From: an uncultured Oscillospiraceae bacterium
GTDB taxonomy: Bacteria; Bacillota; Clostridia; Oscillospirales; Oscillospiraceae
Reading direction: 5' to 3'
DNA length: 43,332 bases
Assembly: GCA_900754965.1 (NCBI GenBank)
Contig: CAAEEO010000046.1
Span: forward strand, 1-43,332
Shown: positions 8,938 to 17,279 of the stretch, piece by piece
How positions within the stretch are numbered: the first letter of the stretch is position 1
Layout of the letters: each line of letters begins with the position of its first letter
Notes under the pieces: model-generated
Told to the model about the DNA's origin: nothing
The model's database searches: none
The model's input: only the letters and a program-made list of their open reading frames with translations
Position numbers and translations under genes: made by a program

Positions 8938-8971
8938 ATATAAAAAATTTGCAAACTTAGTGAATTTTTTA

Positions 8972-9000
8972 TTGAACTTTTACTAAAAATTGTTTATACT
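8972..9000 (+). promoter_or_regulatory. promoter of the MGS-like gene
   Basis: TTGAAC (8972-8977), 17-nt spacer, TATACT (8995-9000). It lies in an unusually AT-rich stretch (8938-9070) that contrasts with the GC-rich genes around it. A leader of roughly 90 nt follows before the start codon. Confidence 0.75.
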
Positions 9001-9095
9001 GTACCTTGTGATGATTTTGGATTTTCAAAGATCAGTGTAGAACACTTTTCGATGATCGGTAATTTTAACTACTTTAAGAAAGGGGACGATTTGTG

Positions 9096-9503
9096 ATGAA
9101 CATTGCATTCATGGCACATGATCGCAAGAAAGAACTGATGGTCCAGCTCTGTATCGCCTATAAGGCCATTCTGGAACAGCATTCTCTGTGTGCCACCAAC
9201 ACCACCGGTAAGCTGATCGCTGAATCTACCGGCCTGCCAGTTACATTATACCTTCATGCTGATCAGGGGGGCAGCCAGCAAATCGGCGCCCGCATCGCTT
9301 ATAACGAGATCGATCTGGTAATCTTCCTTTGTGATCCCAACAGCAAGGATGGCTTTTATGAGGTCAACCAAATCGAGCGTCTTTGCGACCAGTACCTGAT
9401 CCCGTTCGCCACCAATGTGGCCACAGCAGAAGTCCTGATCCAGGGACTGGCTCGGGGGGATCTGGATTGGCGGAACATCGTCAATCCCAACGGGAAAAAA
9501 TGA
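9096..9503 (+). CDS. methylglyoxal synthase-like protein with replaced active-site residues
   Basis: 135 aa, read from ATG 9096 (GTG 9093 is also possible; AGGGG at 9081-9085 fits either). The fold is clearly MGS: MNIAFMAHDRKK at the N-terminus, CATNTTG (~32-38), IDLVIFLCDP (~72-81) and IPFATNVATAEVLI. Compared by eye with E. coli and B. subtilis MgsA, the catalytic Asp of GGDQQ (E. coli Asp71) is Ser (GGSQQ, residue ~60). The Ser-Gly before it is His-Ala, and the PHxPD segment that carries His98 and Asp101 is GFYE with one residue deleted. His/Asp of AHD and the Thr-rich phosphate loop remain. It is therefore probably not an ordinary methylglyoxal synthase; a ligand-sensing or regulatory role is inferred. 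It lies just after the PBP2 gene but has its own promoter and terminator. Confidence 0.8.
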   Translation: MNIAFMAHDRKKELMVQLCIAYKAILEQHSLCATNTTGKLIAESTGLPVTLYLHADQGGSQQIGARIAYNEIDLVIFLCDPNSKDGFYEVNQIERLCDQYLIPFATNVATAEVLIQGLARGDLDWRNIVNPNGKK

Positions 9504-9510
9504 TCTCACG

Positions 9511-9599
9511 CCGGGAACCTCATCGCGCCCTCCGTCGGATGGCGCAGTAACCGTGCAGCGCACAAGTAGTTTTACTCCGGGAACCGACCGTTCCCGGAG
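9511..9599 (+). other. structured 3' region after the MGS-like gene
   Basis: Between the MGS-like stop and its terminator lie two compact hairpins: GCGCC-TCC...GGA-GGCGC at 9525-9545 and GTGC-AGC-GCAC near 9553-9563. CCGGGAACC appears twice, at 9511-9519 and 9577-9585. The first copy can also pair with GTTCCCGG (9590-9597), the 3' half of the terminator, which would close a multibranched structure around the hairpins. No known riboswitch or T-box motif is recognised. Confidence 0.3.
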
Positions 9600-9606
9600 C
9601 TTTTTT
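9575..9606 (+). terminator. intrinsic terminator after the MGS-like gene
   Basis: A perfect 10-bp stem (9575-9584 with 9590-9599) with a 5-nt loop is followed by C and six T. It separates the MGS-like transcript from the hisS promoter 25 bases downstream. Confidence 0.9.
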
Positions 9607-9630
9607 ATGCCCGGATCGCCCCCGGCTGTG

Positions 9631-9659
9631 TTGACGAACATTTGAAAATGAAGTATAAT
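9631..9659 (+). promoter_or_regulatory. promoter of the hisS-aspS operon
   Basis: TTGACG (9631-9636), 17-nt spacer, TATAAT (9654-9659): nearly consensus. A ~85-nt leader follows with a GC-rich hairpin (GCGGCGC with GCGCCGC, about 9704-9733) just before the hisS RBS GAAAGGACA. No T-box sequence is seen. Confidence 0.85.
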
Positions 9660-9749
9660 TTATAGTTGCAGTTTTATGCGATTTTCTGAAAGATCATACC
9701 CCGCGGCGCCCCTGATGTTTCCCCGGCGCGCCGCTGAAAGGACAACGAT

Positions 9750-11108
9750 ATGGAACGAGTAAAACCACGCACCTTGTCCGGTTTTATGGAGCTGATGCCG
9801 GACAAACAGATGCAGATGGAGCGCATGATGCAGGTGCTCCGGGAAAGCTACAGCCTGTATGGATTCACCCCTCTGGACACCCCCATCATCGAATCCAGCG
9901 AAGTGCTGCTGGCCAAGGCCGGCGGCGAGACCGAAAAGCAGATCTACCGCTTTTCCAAAGGCGACAGCGACCTGAGCCTGCGGTTCGATCTGACAGTGCC
10001 TCTGGCCAAGTATGTGGCCCTGCACTACAATGAACTCTCCTTCCCCTTCCGCCGCTATCAGATTGGTAAGGTCTACCGGGGCGAGCGCGCCCAGCGGGGT
10101 CGGTTCCGGGAGTTCTACCAGGCCGATATCGACATCATCGGCGACGGAAAACTTTCCATCATCAACGAGGCGGAGATTCCTGCCATTATTTTCCACACCT
10201 TCACCAAGCTGGGACTGAAACGGTTCCAGATCCGGGTGAACAACCGGAAAATCCTCAACGGATTCTATGCCATCCTGGGCCTGACGGAAAAAGCCGGGGA
10301 TGTGATGCGTACCGTGGACAAGCTGGATAAGATTGGCCCGGAAAAGGTTAAGACCATCCTCATGGACGATTTTGCCGTCAGCGGAGAGGACGCCGATGAA
10401 GTGCTGAAATTCATCGCCATCCGGGGCAGCAACGCCCAGGTTCTGGAGGCGCTGCGCGCCTATCAGGGCCGGAACGAAGTGTTTGATACCGGTCTGGAGG
10501 AACTGAACACCGTGGTGCGCTATCTGGGCGACTTCGGTGTACCGGAAGAGAATTTTGCCGTAGACCTGTCCATCGCCCGGGGCCTGGATTACTACACCGG
10601 CACCGTCTATGAGACCACCCTGCTGGACTATCCGGAAATCGGCTCCGTCTGTTCCGGCGGCCGGTACGACAATCTGGCTGAGTACTACACCGATAAGCAG
10701 CTGCCCGGCGTGGGCATTTCCATCGGTCTGACCCGGCTGTTCTATGTACTGGGCGAGCAGGGACTGCTGAACCCCGACCTGCCCACCGCTCCGGCGGATG
10801 TGCTGATTCTGCCCATGACGGAAGATTTGGGCCCGGCCATCGCCCTGGCTACTCAGCTGCGCCAGGCAGGAATCCGCACCCAGCTGCAGTGCGAGGATAA
10901 GAAATTCAAAGCCAAAATGAATTACGCCGACAAGCTGTCGATTCCCTATGTGATCTTCCTGGGGGAGGACGAGATTAACGCCGGCGTGGTGGCCTGCAAG
11001 GATATGCAGTCCGGCGAGCAGACCAAACTGCCTCTGGACGAGACCCTGACCCGTATTCTGGAAGGACTGAAAGTCCGGGAGAGCGGCAGCGTCATTCGGG
11101 AACACTGA
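9750..11108 (+). CDS. hisS: histidyl-tRNA synthetase
   Basis: 452 aa class II synthetase. Motif 2 is seen as RRYQIGKVYRGERAQRGRFREF (positions ~100-121), and the histidine-specific motif as SIARGLDYYTGTVYE (~275-289). Motif 3 is GVGISIGLTRL (~325-335). The C-terminal anticodon-binding domain spans ~350-450. It charges tRNA-His in the cytoplasm. It begins after a strong promoter and is followed 56 nt later by aspS, the usual Firmicutes pairing. The protein starts PRTLSGFMELMP where most family members have P(R/K)GTxDxLP, so the N-terminal loop is somewhat divergent; the core motifs are intact. Confidence 0.93.
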   Translation: MERVKPRTLSGFMELMPDKQMQMERMMQVLRESYSLYGFTPLDTPIIESSEVLLAKAGGETEKQIYRFSKGDSDLSLRFDLTVPLAKYVALHYNELSFPFRRYQIGKVYRGERAQRGRFREFYQADIDIIGDGKLSIINEAEIPAIIFHTFTKLGLKRFQIRVNNRKILNGFYAILGLTEKAGDVMRTVDKLDKIGPEKVKTILMDDFAVSGEDADEVLKFIAIRGSNAQVLEALRAYQGRNEVFDTGLEELNTVVRYLGDFGVPEENFAVDLSIARGLDYYTGTVYETTLLDYPEIGSVCSGGRYDNLAEYYTDKQLPGVGISIGLTRLFYVLGEQGLLNPDLPTAPADVLILPMTEDLGPAIALATQLRQAGIRTQLQCEDKKFKAKMNYADKLSIPYVIFLGEDEINAGVVACKDMQSGEQTKLPLDETLTRILEGLKVRESGSVIREH

Positions 11109-11164
11109 TTTCCCACTTTTCATCACAAAAACCCACATTTTGAAATATTTGGAGCTGACATATT

Positions 11165-12943
11165 ATGACACAATCCCGTACCCATACCTGCAATGACCTG
11201 CGCATGGAACACATCGGCCAGACCGTAACTCTGGTAGGCTGGATGGAGAATATGCGCGAGGTGGGCAACAACTTCGCTTTCATCGTCCTGCGGGACTTTT
11301 ACGGCACCACCCAGTTGGTGATTGAAAATGAGGAGCTGTTCCGCCAGTGCAAGGCGATCAATAAAGAATCCACCATTTCCGTCACCGGCACCGTCCGGGA
11401 ACGGGACAGCAAAAATCCCAAACAGGACACCGGCGACATTGAAGTGGTGCCCACCAGCATCGAAGTTCTGGGCAAGTGCCGCTACAACGAGCTGCCTTTC
11501 GAGATCAACCGCTCCACCGAGGCCGACGAGTCCCTGCGTCTGAAGTACCGTTACCTGGACCTGCGCAACCCGGCCGTCAAGCGGAACATCATTCTCCGCA
11601 GCCAGGTCATCGCCGCCCTGCGCAGCGCCATGATGGACCACGGCTTTATGGAGATCACCACTCCCATTCTGACCGCCTCTTCTCCGGAAGGCGCCCGGGA
11701 CTACCTGGTGCCCGCCCGGAAACACCCCGGCAAGTTCTATGCGCTGCCCCAGGCTCCTCAGCAGTTCAAACAGCTGCTGATGACCGCAGGGTTTGACCGC
11801 TATTTCCAGATTGCCCCCTGTTTCCGGGACGAGGATGCCCGGGGCGACCGCTCTCCCGGCGAATTCTATCAGCTGGATATGGAGATGGCCTTTGCCGATC
11901 AGGAAGATGTCTTCGCCGTTCTGGAGGATGTGCTGCCTCCCATCTTCGCCAAGTATGGCACTTACAACATTGCCTCTCAGGCGCCTTTCCGCCGCATCGG
12001 CTATGCCGAGGCCATGGAGACCTACGGCTCCGATAAGCCGGATCTGCGCATCGACCTGACTGTGCAGGATGCCACCGAACTGCTGGGCAGCATCGGATTC
12101 GGCCCCTTTGAAAACAACACCGTGAAAGCCATCGTGGTCACCGACTTCGAGGGCACCCGGAAACAGATTGACAAACTGTGCGCCGATGTGGAAGTCCAGT
12201 CCGGCGAAAAAGCCTACTGGTTCCGCTATGACGAAAACGGCGAGATTGTGGGCGGCATTGCCAAGTTTGTCCAGCCCATCAAAGACCAGGTCGTGGCCGC
12301 TCTGGGACTGACCAAGGGCTGCTTTGTGGGTCTGACTGCCGGCAAGAAACTCACCGCCCAGAAGACCGCCGGCGTGCTGCGCAGCAAGCTGGGCGCCTTC
12401 TGCCCCAACCACATGGACACGGAGCGGTATGAGTTCTGCTGGATTGTGGACTTCCCCATGTATGAGATCGGGGAAGAATCCGGCAAACTGGAGTTCTGCC
12501 ACAACCCCTTCTCCATGCCCAACGGCGGTCTGGAAGTGCTGCTGGCCGCAGAACGGGGCGAAGTAGACCCCCTGACCATCAATGCTTTCCAGTATGACCT
12601 GGTGTGCAACGGCGTGGAGCTGAGTTCCGGCGCCGTTCGGAACCACGATCCCGAAATCATGGTCAAAGCCTTTGAAATGGTGGGCCTGGGCGAAGAAGAT
12701 GTGAAAGCCAAGTTCCCCGCCATGTTCAACGCCTTCTGCTACGGCGCACCTCCCCATGCCGGCATCGCGCCGGGCGTGGACCGGATGGTCATGCTGCTCA
12801 GCGCCGCCGAGACCATTCGGGAAATCATTCCCTTCCCCATGAACAAAAATGCACAGGATCTGATGATGAGCGCCCCCGGCGTGGTGGAACAGAAACAGCT
12901 GGATGAGCTGCACATCGCCATCGTGGGCGAAACGGAGGAGTAA
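11165..12943 (+). CDS. aspS: aspartyl-tRNA synthetase (bacterial type)
   Basis: 592 aa, matching the bacterial type. An N-terminal OB-fold anticodon-binding domain (~1-110: VTLVGWMENMREVGNNFAFI) is followed by the class II core. This carries TPILTASSPEGARDYLVPAR, FRDEDARGDRSPGEFYQLD (motif 2) and the C-terminal GIAPGVDRMVMLL (motif 3). A GAD insertion domain lies near 300-420. It may be discriminating or non-discriminating (also charging tRNA-Asn); this cannot be settled here without gatCAB or asnS in view. RBS GGAG upstream. The next gene begins 25 nt later, so the transcript continues. Confidence 0.95.
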   Translation: MTQSRTHTCNDLRMEHIGQTVTLVGWMENMREVGNNFAFIVLRDFYGTTQLVIENEELFRQCKAINKESTISVTGTVRERDSKNPKQDTGDIEVVPTSIEVLGKCRYNELPFEINRSTEADESLRLKYRYLDLRNPAVKRNIILRSQVIAALRSAMMDHGFMEITTPILTASSPEGARDYLVPARKHPGKFYALPQAPQQFKQLLMTAGFDRYFQIAPCFRDEDARGDRSPGEFYQLDMEMAFADQEDVFAVLEDVLPPIFAKYGTYNIASQAPFRRIGYAEAMETYGSDKPDLRIDLTVQDATELLGSIGFGPFENNTVKAIVVTDFEGTRKQIDKLCADVEVQSGEKAYWFRYDENGEIVGGIAKFVQPIKDQVVAALGLTKGCFVGLTAGKKLTAQKTAGVLRSKLGAFCPNHMDTERYEFCWIVDFPMYEIGEESGKLEFCHNPFSMPNGGLEVLLAAERGEVDPLTINAFQYDLVCNGVELSSGAVRNHDPEIMVKAFEMVGLGEEDVKAKFPAMFNAFCYGAPPHAGIAPGVDRMVMLLSAAETIREIIPFPMNKNAQDLMMSAPGVVEQKQLDELHIAIVGETEE

Positions 12944-12968
12944 GATCCCCCTCCCGGAAGGAGAGCCT

Positions 12969-13748
12969 ATGAACAACATCGTATTGGAGAAATTCAAAGC
13001 CGGTCAGCCCTGTCTCGGCACCTTCACCCATCTGCTGTCCGGGGCCGCCCTGCGGGCCCTGGGTCAGACGGGGATGGACTATGTGATCATCGACCTGGAA
13101 CACAGCCCCATCGGCCCGGGCCAGGCCGCAGAACTAATCTGCACCGCAAAGGGCGCGGGCCTGTGCCCTCTGGTGCGGGTCAACGCCATTTCCCGGGGGC
13201 AGATCCTGAAAATGCTGGACGCCGGGGCCATGGGTCTGATCGTCCCCCAGATCCGCACCCCGGAAGAGGTGCAGGAACTGATCTCCTACGCCAAATTTGC
13301 CCCGTTGGGCGACCGCGGCTACTGTCCCACCGGGGACGGAGGCTGGGGATACAGCCCGGAATACGCCGAGGGCATGGCCGGGTATATGGCCCAGGCCAAC
13401 CGGCAGACCCTGCTCCTGCCCCAGTGTGAAACGGCGGAGTGTCTGGCAAATCTGGAGGAGATCGTGGCTCTGGAGGGCGTGGACGGCATTTTCATTGGCC
13501 CCTACGACCTGTCCATCGCCCTGGGCATCCCCGGGCAGTTTGACCACCCGGATCATATCGCCGCCGTGGAACGGGTGCGGCAGGTCTGTGCCGCCGCCGG
13601 GAAACTTTCCATCATCTTCTGCGGCAGCGGTCGGCAGGCGGGGGACTATTTCCGCCAGGGATTTCCCAACGCCGCCGTAGTCATCGATCTGCTGACCCTC
13701 ATCGAGGGCACCCGGCAGACAGTAGCGGATGCGGGGCTTGCTCCATGA
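12969..13748 (+). CDS. HpcH/HpaI-family aldolase
   Basis: 259 aa, from ATG 12969 behind GGAAGGAGAG. Family hallmarks: VIIDLEHSPIGP (~38-49, with the conserved His), LVRVNAI (catalytic Arg), GAMGLIVPQIRTPEEV (metal-binding Gln/Glu region), DRGYCPTGDGGWGYS and GIFIGPYDLSIALGI. These class II metal-dependent enzymes cleave or form 2-keto-3-deoxy acids or 4-hydroxy-2-oxo acids to give pyruvate plus an aldehyde; citrate-lyase-like activities also occur in the superfamily. The substrate cannot be read from sequence. It follows aspS closely and overlaps the acyltransferase gene by four bases, so it is probably co-transcribed with both. The functional link to tRNA synthetases is unclear. Confidence 0.85.
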   Translation: MNNIVLEKFKAGQPCLGTFTHLLSGAALRALGQTGMDYVIIDLEHSPIGPGQAAELICTAKGAGLCPLVRVNAISRGQILKMLDAGAMGLIVPQIRTPEEVQELISYAKFAPLGDRGYCPTGDGGWGYSPEYAEGMAGYMAQANRQTLLLPQCETAECLANLEEIVALEGVDGIFIGPYDLSIALGIPGQFDHPDHIAAVERVRQVCAAAGKLSIIFCGSGRQAGDYFRQGFPNAAVVIDLLTLIEGTRQTVADAGLAP

Positions 13749-14746
13749 GCGCCCCCACCGCCTCCCGGCGCACCACGGACCTGGGCCAGATCAGCGCCCA
13801 GCGGTCCGGTCTTTTCGGCGCGGCCATCTTATGGATCATGCTGTTCCATTCCTCCCTCTCGATGGACTGGCCGCCCCTGCATCTGATCAAATCAACAGGC
13901 TATGCCGGCGTGGATGTGTTTTTCCTCCTGTCCGGCATCGGCCTGTTTTATTCCATGGAGAAAGATCCCTCTCCCCGGTCGTTTTATAAAAAGCGTGCCG
14001 TCCGGGTGCTGCTGCCCTTTCTGTTGGTGGCTCTGGTTTATGGCGGTATCCGTTGGGCCGCCGGGCAGATCACCGGATGGCAATTTCTGGAGGAGTTGAC
14101 CCTTCTCAGCTACTGGAAACGGGGCGACGCCACCTATTGGTTCATCGCCGCCATTCTGGTGTTTTACGCCGTCTATCCCCTGCTGTACCGGGTCATTTCC
14201 CAACGCCGGTATGGGATTTGGGGCCTGCTGCTGGCCGCTGCCTTTGCTCTGGCCTGGCTGCTGTATCAAAATCAGCCCCTGTTTTATCGCCTGAACGGGT
14301 TCGTGTTCCGCATTCCGGTATTTCTCATCGGCTGTTTTCTGGCCCCGGCAGTGAAATCCGGAAAACCGCTCCCCACAGTTCCCACCCTTCTCCTCAGCGC
14401 GCTGACCACTCTGGTGTGTTGGTTCCTGTGGGTAATCTGCCCCGGCTCCGTCTGGTTTCTGCGGATGTATCTGTTCATCCCGCTGAGTATCAGTCTTACG
14501 GTGTTCGGGAGCGTTGTGCTCTCATTTGTGCGCAAAGAGTCCATTTTTCAGCGTTTTTTGCTCTTTTTTGGCGGCATGACTCTGGAGCTGTATCTGCTCC
14601 ACGAAAAACTGCTGTCCTTTTTGACCCAGTGGGTCTTTCCCAACCACGCCGGCACCTGGGAGATCAACGGTCTTGCCTTTTTGCTGACAGTGGCGGGGGC
14701 CTGGTGCCTGCATCGGCTGTGCAGCGCCATCAGTAAACGACTTTAA
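13745..14746 (+). CDS. acyltransferase-3 family membrane protein
   Basis: 333 aa with about ten hydrophobic segments. Typical features of the acyltransferase-3 (OafA/WecH-type) family are seen: RSGLFGAAILWIMLFHSSL near the N-terminus, with the likely catalytic His in MLFHS, and GYAGVDVFFLLSGIGLFYS with the FFLLSG motif (~55-65). This is followed by the FYKKRAVRVLLP basic loop. Such enzymes transfer acetyl, succinyl or other acyl groups across the membrane onto surface sugars or peptidoglycan. The acceptor is unknown. ATG overlaps the aldolase stop (ATGA), indicating coupled translation. comM follows after 15 nt. Confidence 0.85.
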   Translation: MSAPTASRRTTDLGQISAQRSGLFGAAILWIMLFHSSLSMDWPPLHLIKSTGYAGVDVFFLLSGIGLFYSMEKDPSPRSFYKKRAVRVLLPFLLVALVYGGIRWAAGQITGWQFLEELTLLSYWKRGDATYWFIAAILVFYAVYPLLYRVISQRRYGIWGLLLAAAFALAWLLYQNQPLFYRLNGFVFRIPVFLIGCFLAPAVKSGKPLPTVPTLLLSALTTLVCWFLWVICPGSVWFLRMYLFIPLSISLTVFGSVVLSFVRKESIFQRFLLFFGGMTLELYLLHEKLLSFLTQWVFPNHAGTWEINGLAFLLTVAGAWCLHRLCSAISKRL

Positions 14747-14761
14747 GCAAGGAGGGTGCGT

Positions 14762-16279
14762 ATGGTATCCAAAATCCGCTCGTTTGGCCTCCAGGGCATT
14801 GGTGGGTATGAGGTGTCCGTGGAATGTTTTCTGTCCAACGGCCTGCCCGCCTTTGACATTGTGGGTCTGCCGGACGCGGCCGTGAAAGAGGCCCGGGAAC
14901 GGGTGCGGGCCGCCATTAAAAACTCCGGACAAAAGTACCCTGTGAGCCGGGTAACGGTGAATCTGGCCCCGGCAGACACCAAAAAAGCCGGCACGGTCTA
15001 TGACCTGCCGGTGCTGCTGGGGATTCTGGCCGCCGCCGGGGAGATCGACCCGCCCGGAGAGGACTGCGGCTTTTTCGGAGAACTGTCCCTGACCGGAGAA
15101 CTGCGCCCGGTGACCGGCGCCCTGCCCATGGCCATCGCCGCCCAAAAAGCGGGAGTGCGCCGCCTGTTTGTCCCGGCGGACAATGCCCAGGAGGCCGCCT
15201 GGGCCGGAGAGATCGCCGTCTACCCGGTGGAAACCGTGGCGCAGCTGCTGCTGTTTCTGGAAACCGGCGAAGGTCTGAACCCCACGGCCGCACCGGAGGT
15301 CGCCCCGATTCCGACGCATTTCCCGGATTTTTCCGATGTCAAAGGTCAGGAAAATGCCCGCCGGGCTTTGGAAGTGGCCGCTGCCGGCGGACACAACATT
15401 CTTCTCTGCGGCCCTCCCGGCGCCGGAAAGAGTATGCTCGCCAAGCGGCTGCCCGGAATTCTGCCCGACATGACCCGGGAAGAGATGATCGAAACCACCC
15501 AGATTCACTCCGTAGCCGGATTGACCAGCCGCAGCTGTCCCGTCATTGCCGCGCGGCCTTTCCGTTCCCCCCACCACACCGTTTCCGCCACTGCCATGAG
15601 CGGCGGCGGCTCCAATCCCCGCCCGGGAGAGATCTCCCTGGCGCACAACGGGGTGCTGTTTCTGGATGAATTCCCGGAATTTCCCAATTCCGTACTGGAG
15701 GTGCTCCGTCAGCCCATGGAGGACGGACAGGTCACCGTTTCCCGGGTTTCCGGCACTGTGACCTTCCCCAGCCGATTCACCCTCCTGGCCGCCATGAACC
15801 CCTGCAAATGCGGATGGTACGGTCATCCCTCCGGCCGGTGCCGCTGTTCGGAGCGGTCTGTGCGCAGCTATCGCAGCCGGATCTCCGGCCCATTGCTGGA
15901 CCGCATGGACCTGCTGTTGGAAGTCCCGGCACTGGAATTTGACGAGCTCAAGACCCGGGCACCGGCGGAGTCCTCCGCCCAGATCAAAGTCCGGGTGGAA
16001 CAGGCCCGGCAAATTCAGCGGGAACGCTTTGCCGGAACAGACATCACCTGCAACGCCCAGATGGGGCCAAAGGAAGTGCGGACTTACTGCGCACTGGACA
16101 GCGCCGGGGAGGCGCTGATGAAAAAGGCTTTTGACCGAATGGGGCTGTCCGCCCGGAGCTATGACCGCATCCTGCGGGTGGCCCGCACCATCGCCGACCT
16201 GGCCGGCAGCGCAGACATTCAGTCTCTCCACCTGGCCGAGGCCATTCAGTACCGGACTTTCCAACTGGCGCCGGAATGA
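14762..16279 (+). CDS. comM: YifB/ComM-like AAA+ Mg-chelatase family protein
   Basis: 505 aa, from ATG 14762 with AAGGAGG 6 nt upstream; the GTG two codons earlier lies inside that RBS spacer. The N-terminal Lon-protease-like fold domain is seen as VSVECFLSNGLPAFDIVGLPD and VRAAIKNSGQKYP. The AAA+ core has Walker A GPPGAGKSM and Walker B VLFLDEFPEF. A Cys cluster is seen in MNPCKCGWYGHPSGRCRC. ComM is a hexameric helicase that drives branch migration during natural transformation and recombination. Gram-positive relatives are common but less studied, so the transformation role is inferred from the family. A bidirectional terminator follows. Confidence 0.9.
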   Translation: MVSKIRSFGLQGIGGYEVSVECFLSNGLPAFDIVGLPDAAVKEARERVRAAIKNSGQKYPVSRVTVNLAPADTKKAGTVYDLPVLLGILAAAGEIDPPGEDCGFFGELSLTGELRPVTGALPMAIAAQKAGVRRLFVPADNAQEAAWAGEIAVYPVETVAQLLLFLETGEGLNPTAAPEVAPIPTHFPDFSDVKGQENARRALEVAAAGGHNILLCGPPGAGKSMLAKRLPGILPDMTREEMIETTQIHSVAGLTSRSCPVIAARPFRSPHHTVSATAMSGGGSNPRPGEISLAHNGVLFLDEFPEFPNSVLEVLRQPMEDGQVTVSRVSGTVTFPSRFTLLAAMNPCKCGWYGHPSGRCRCSERSVRSYRSRISGPLLDRMDLLLEVPALEFDELKTRAPAESSAQIKVRVEQARQIQRERFAGTDITCNAQMGPKEVRTYCALDSAGEALMKKAFDRMGLSARSYDRILRVARTIADLAGSADIQSLHLAEAIQYRTFQLAPE

Positions 16280-16330
16280 GCTTTCTGCGGCGATACAAGC
16301 GGCAGTCCCCCGATTGCTGCATAAAAAAAC

Positions 16331-16365
16331 GCGGATACCCTTCAACGGGTATCCGCATTTTTTAT
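16331..16365. terminator. bidirectional terminator between comM and rluD-like genes
   Basis: A perfect 10-bp stem (16331-16340 with 16347-16356) is flanked by A7 on the left and T-rich sequence on the right. It can terminate both convergent transcripts. The right-hand T-tract overlaps the stop codon of the minus-strand gene. Confidence 0.9.
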
Positions 16366-17279
16366 TGTTCCTGTCCCAAACGGTGCAGCACATCCTGAAA
16401 ATACTCCGGCAGCTCCGTGGTCAGGTGAACCTGCTCCCCGGTGCGGGGATGGATAAATTTCAGTTCCCGGGCGTGCAGGCACTGGCCTGTCAGTCCTTTT
16501 TCCGGCAGTTTGGCGTGGCCATACACCTCGTCCCCCAACAGCGGGTGGCCGATATAGGCCATGTGTACCCGGATTTGATGGGTGCGCCCGGTCTCCAGCT
16601 GACAGCGCAGGTAGGTATATCCCCGATACCGGGCCAGCACCTGCCAATGGGTCACCGCCGGGCGGCTGTTCTGGGCCGTGACCGCCATTTTTTTCCGCTC
16701 GTTGGGATGCCGCCCGATGGGGGCGTCCACCGTGCCGCTGTCCTCCCGGAAATTGCCCACTGCCACCGCCTCATACACCCGGCTCAAACTGCGATCCGCC
16801 AGTTGGGCGGACAGCGCCAGATGGGCCATATCGTTTTTGGCCACGATCAGCAGGCCGGAAGTATCCTTATCGATGCGGTGGACAATGCCGGGCCGTTTCG
16901 CGCCCCCTACGCCGGACAGAGAGTCCCCGCAATGATGCATCAGGGCGTTGACCAGCGTGCCCATGGGGTGCCCCGGCGCCGGATGCACCACCATGCCCCG
17001 GGGTTTGTTCACCACGATTACATCTTCGTCCTCAAACACCACATCCAGCGGAATATCCTGGGGCACCAGAGGAATCTCCACCGCCGGATTGGTGACCACT
17101 GTGAACTCATCTCCGGCCGCCACCTTATAATTCTTCTTCACTTCTCCGCCCCGGAGGGTCACCTGTCCCTCGTTCAGCAGCCGCTGAGCCGCAGAACGGG
17201 TCAGCCCCGGCATCTGCTCCGCCAGCCAGGCATCGATACGCATTCCGCCGGTCTCGGCGGTCAGAATCGTCACTTCCAT
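16362..17279 (-). CDS. RluD-like 23S rRNA pseudouridine synthase (RluA family)
   Basis: 305 aa. An N-terminal S4 RNA-binding domain (~12-65: MRIDAWLAEQMPGLTRSAAQ) is followed by the RluA-family catalytic domain with HRIDKDTSGLL (~134-144); Asp137 is the expected nucleophile. The C-terminal RTHQIRVHMAYIGHPLLGD block is also family-typical. RluD types make pseudouridines in helix 69 of 23S rRNA; some RluA relatives modify other RNAs. The start ATG overlaps the lspA stop by one base (TAATG), so it is translationally coupled. lspA followed by rluD is a conserved Firmicutes order. Confidence 0.92.
   Translation of the reverse strand: MEVTILTAETGGMRIDAWLAEQMPGLTRSAAQRLLNEGQVTLRGGEVKKNYKVAAGDEFTVVTNPAVEIPLVPQDIPLDVVFEDEDVIVVNKPRGMVVHPAPGHPMGTLVNALMHHCGDSLSGVGGAKRPGIVHRIDKDTSGLLIVAKNDMAHLALSAQLADRSLSRVYEAVAVGNFREDSGTVDAPIGRHPNERKKMAVTAQNSRPAVTHWQVLARYRGYTYLRCQLETGRTHQIRVHMAYIGHPLLGDEVYGHAKLPEKGLTGQCLHARELKFIHPRTGEQVHLTTELPEYFQDVLHRLGQEQ

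Noticed and set aside
9504..9749. T-box or tRNA upstream of hisS
   Set aside because: The GGCGCAGT stretch recalls a tRNA D-arm, but there is no T-loop or acceptor stem. The terminator lies before the hisS promoter, so it cannot control hisS as a T-box would.
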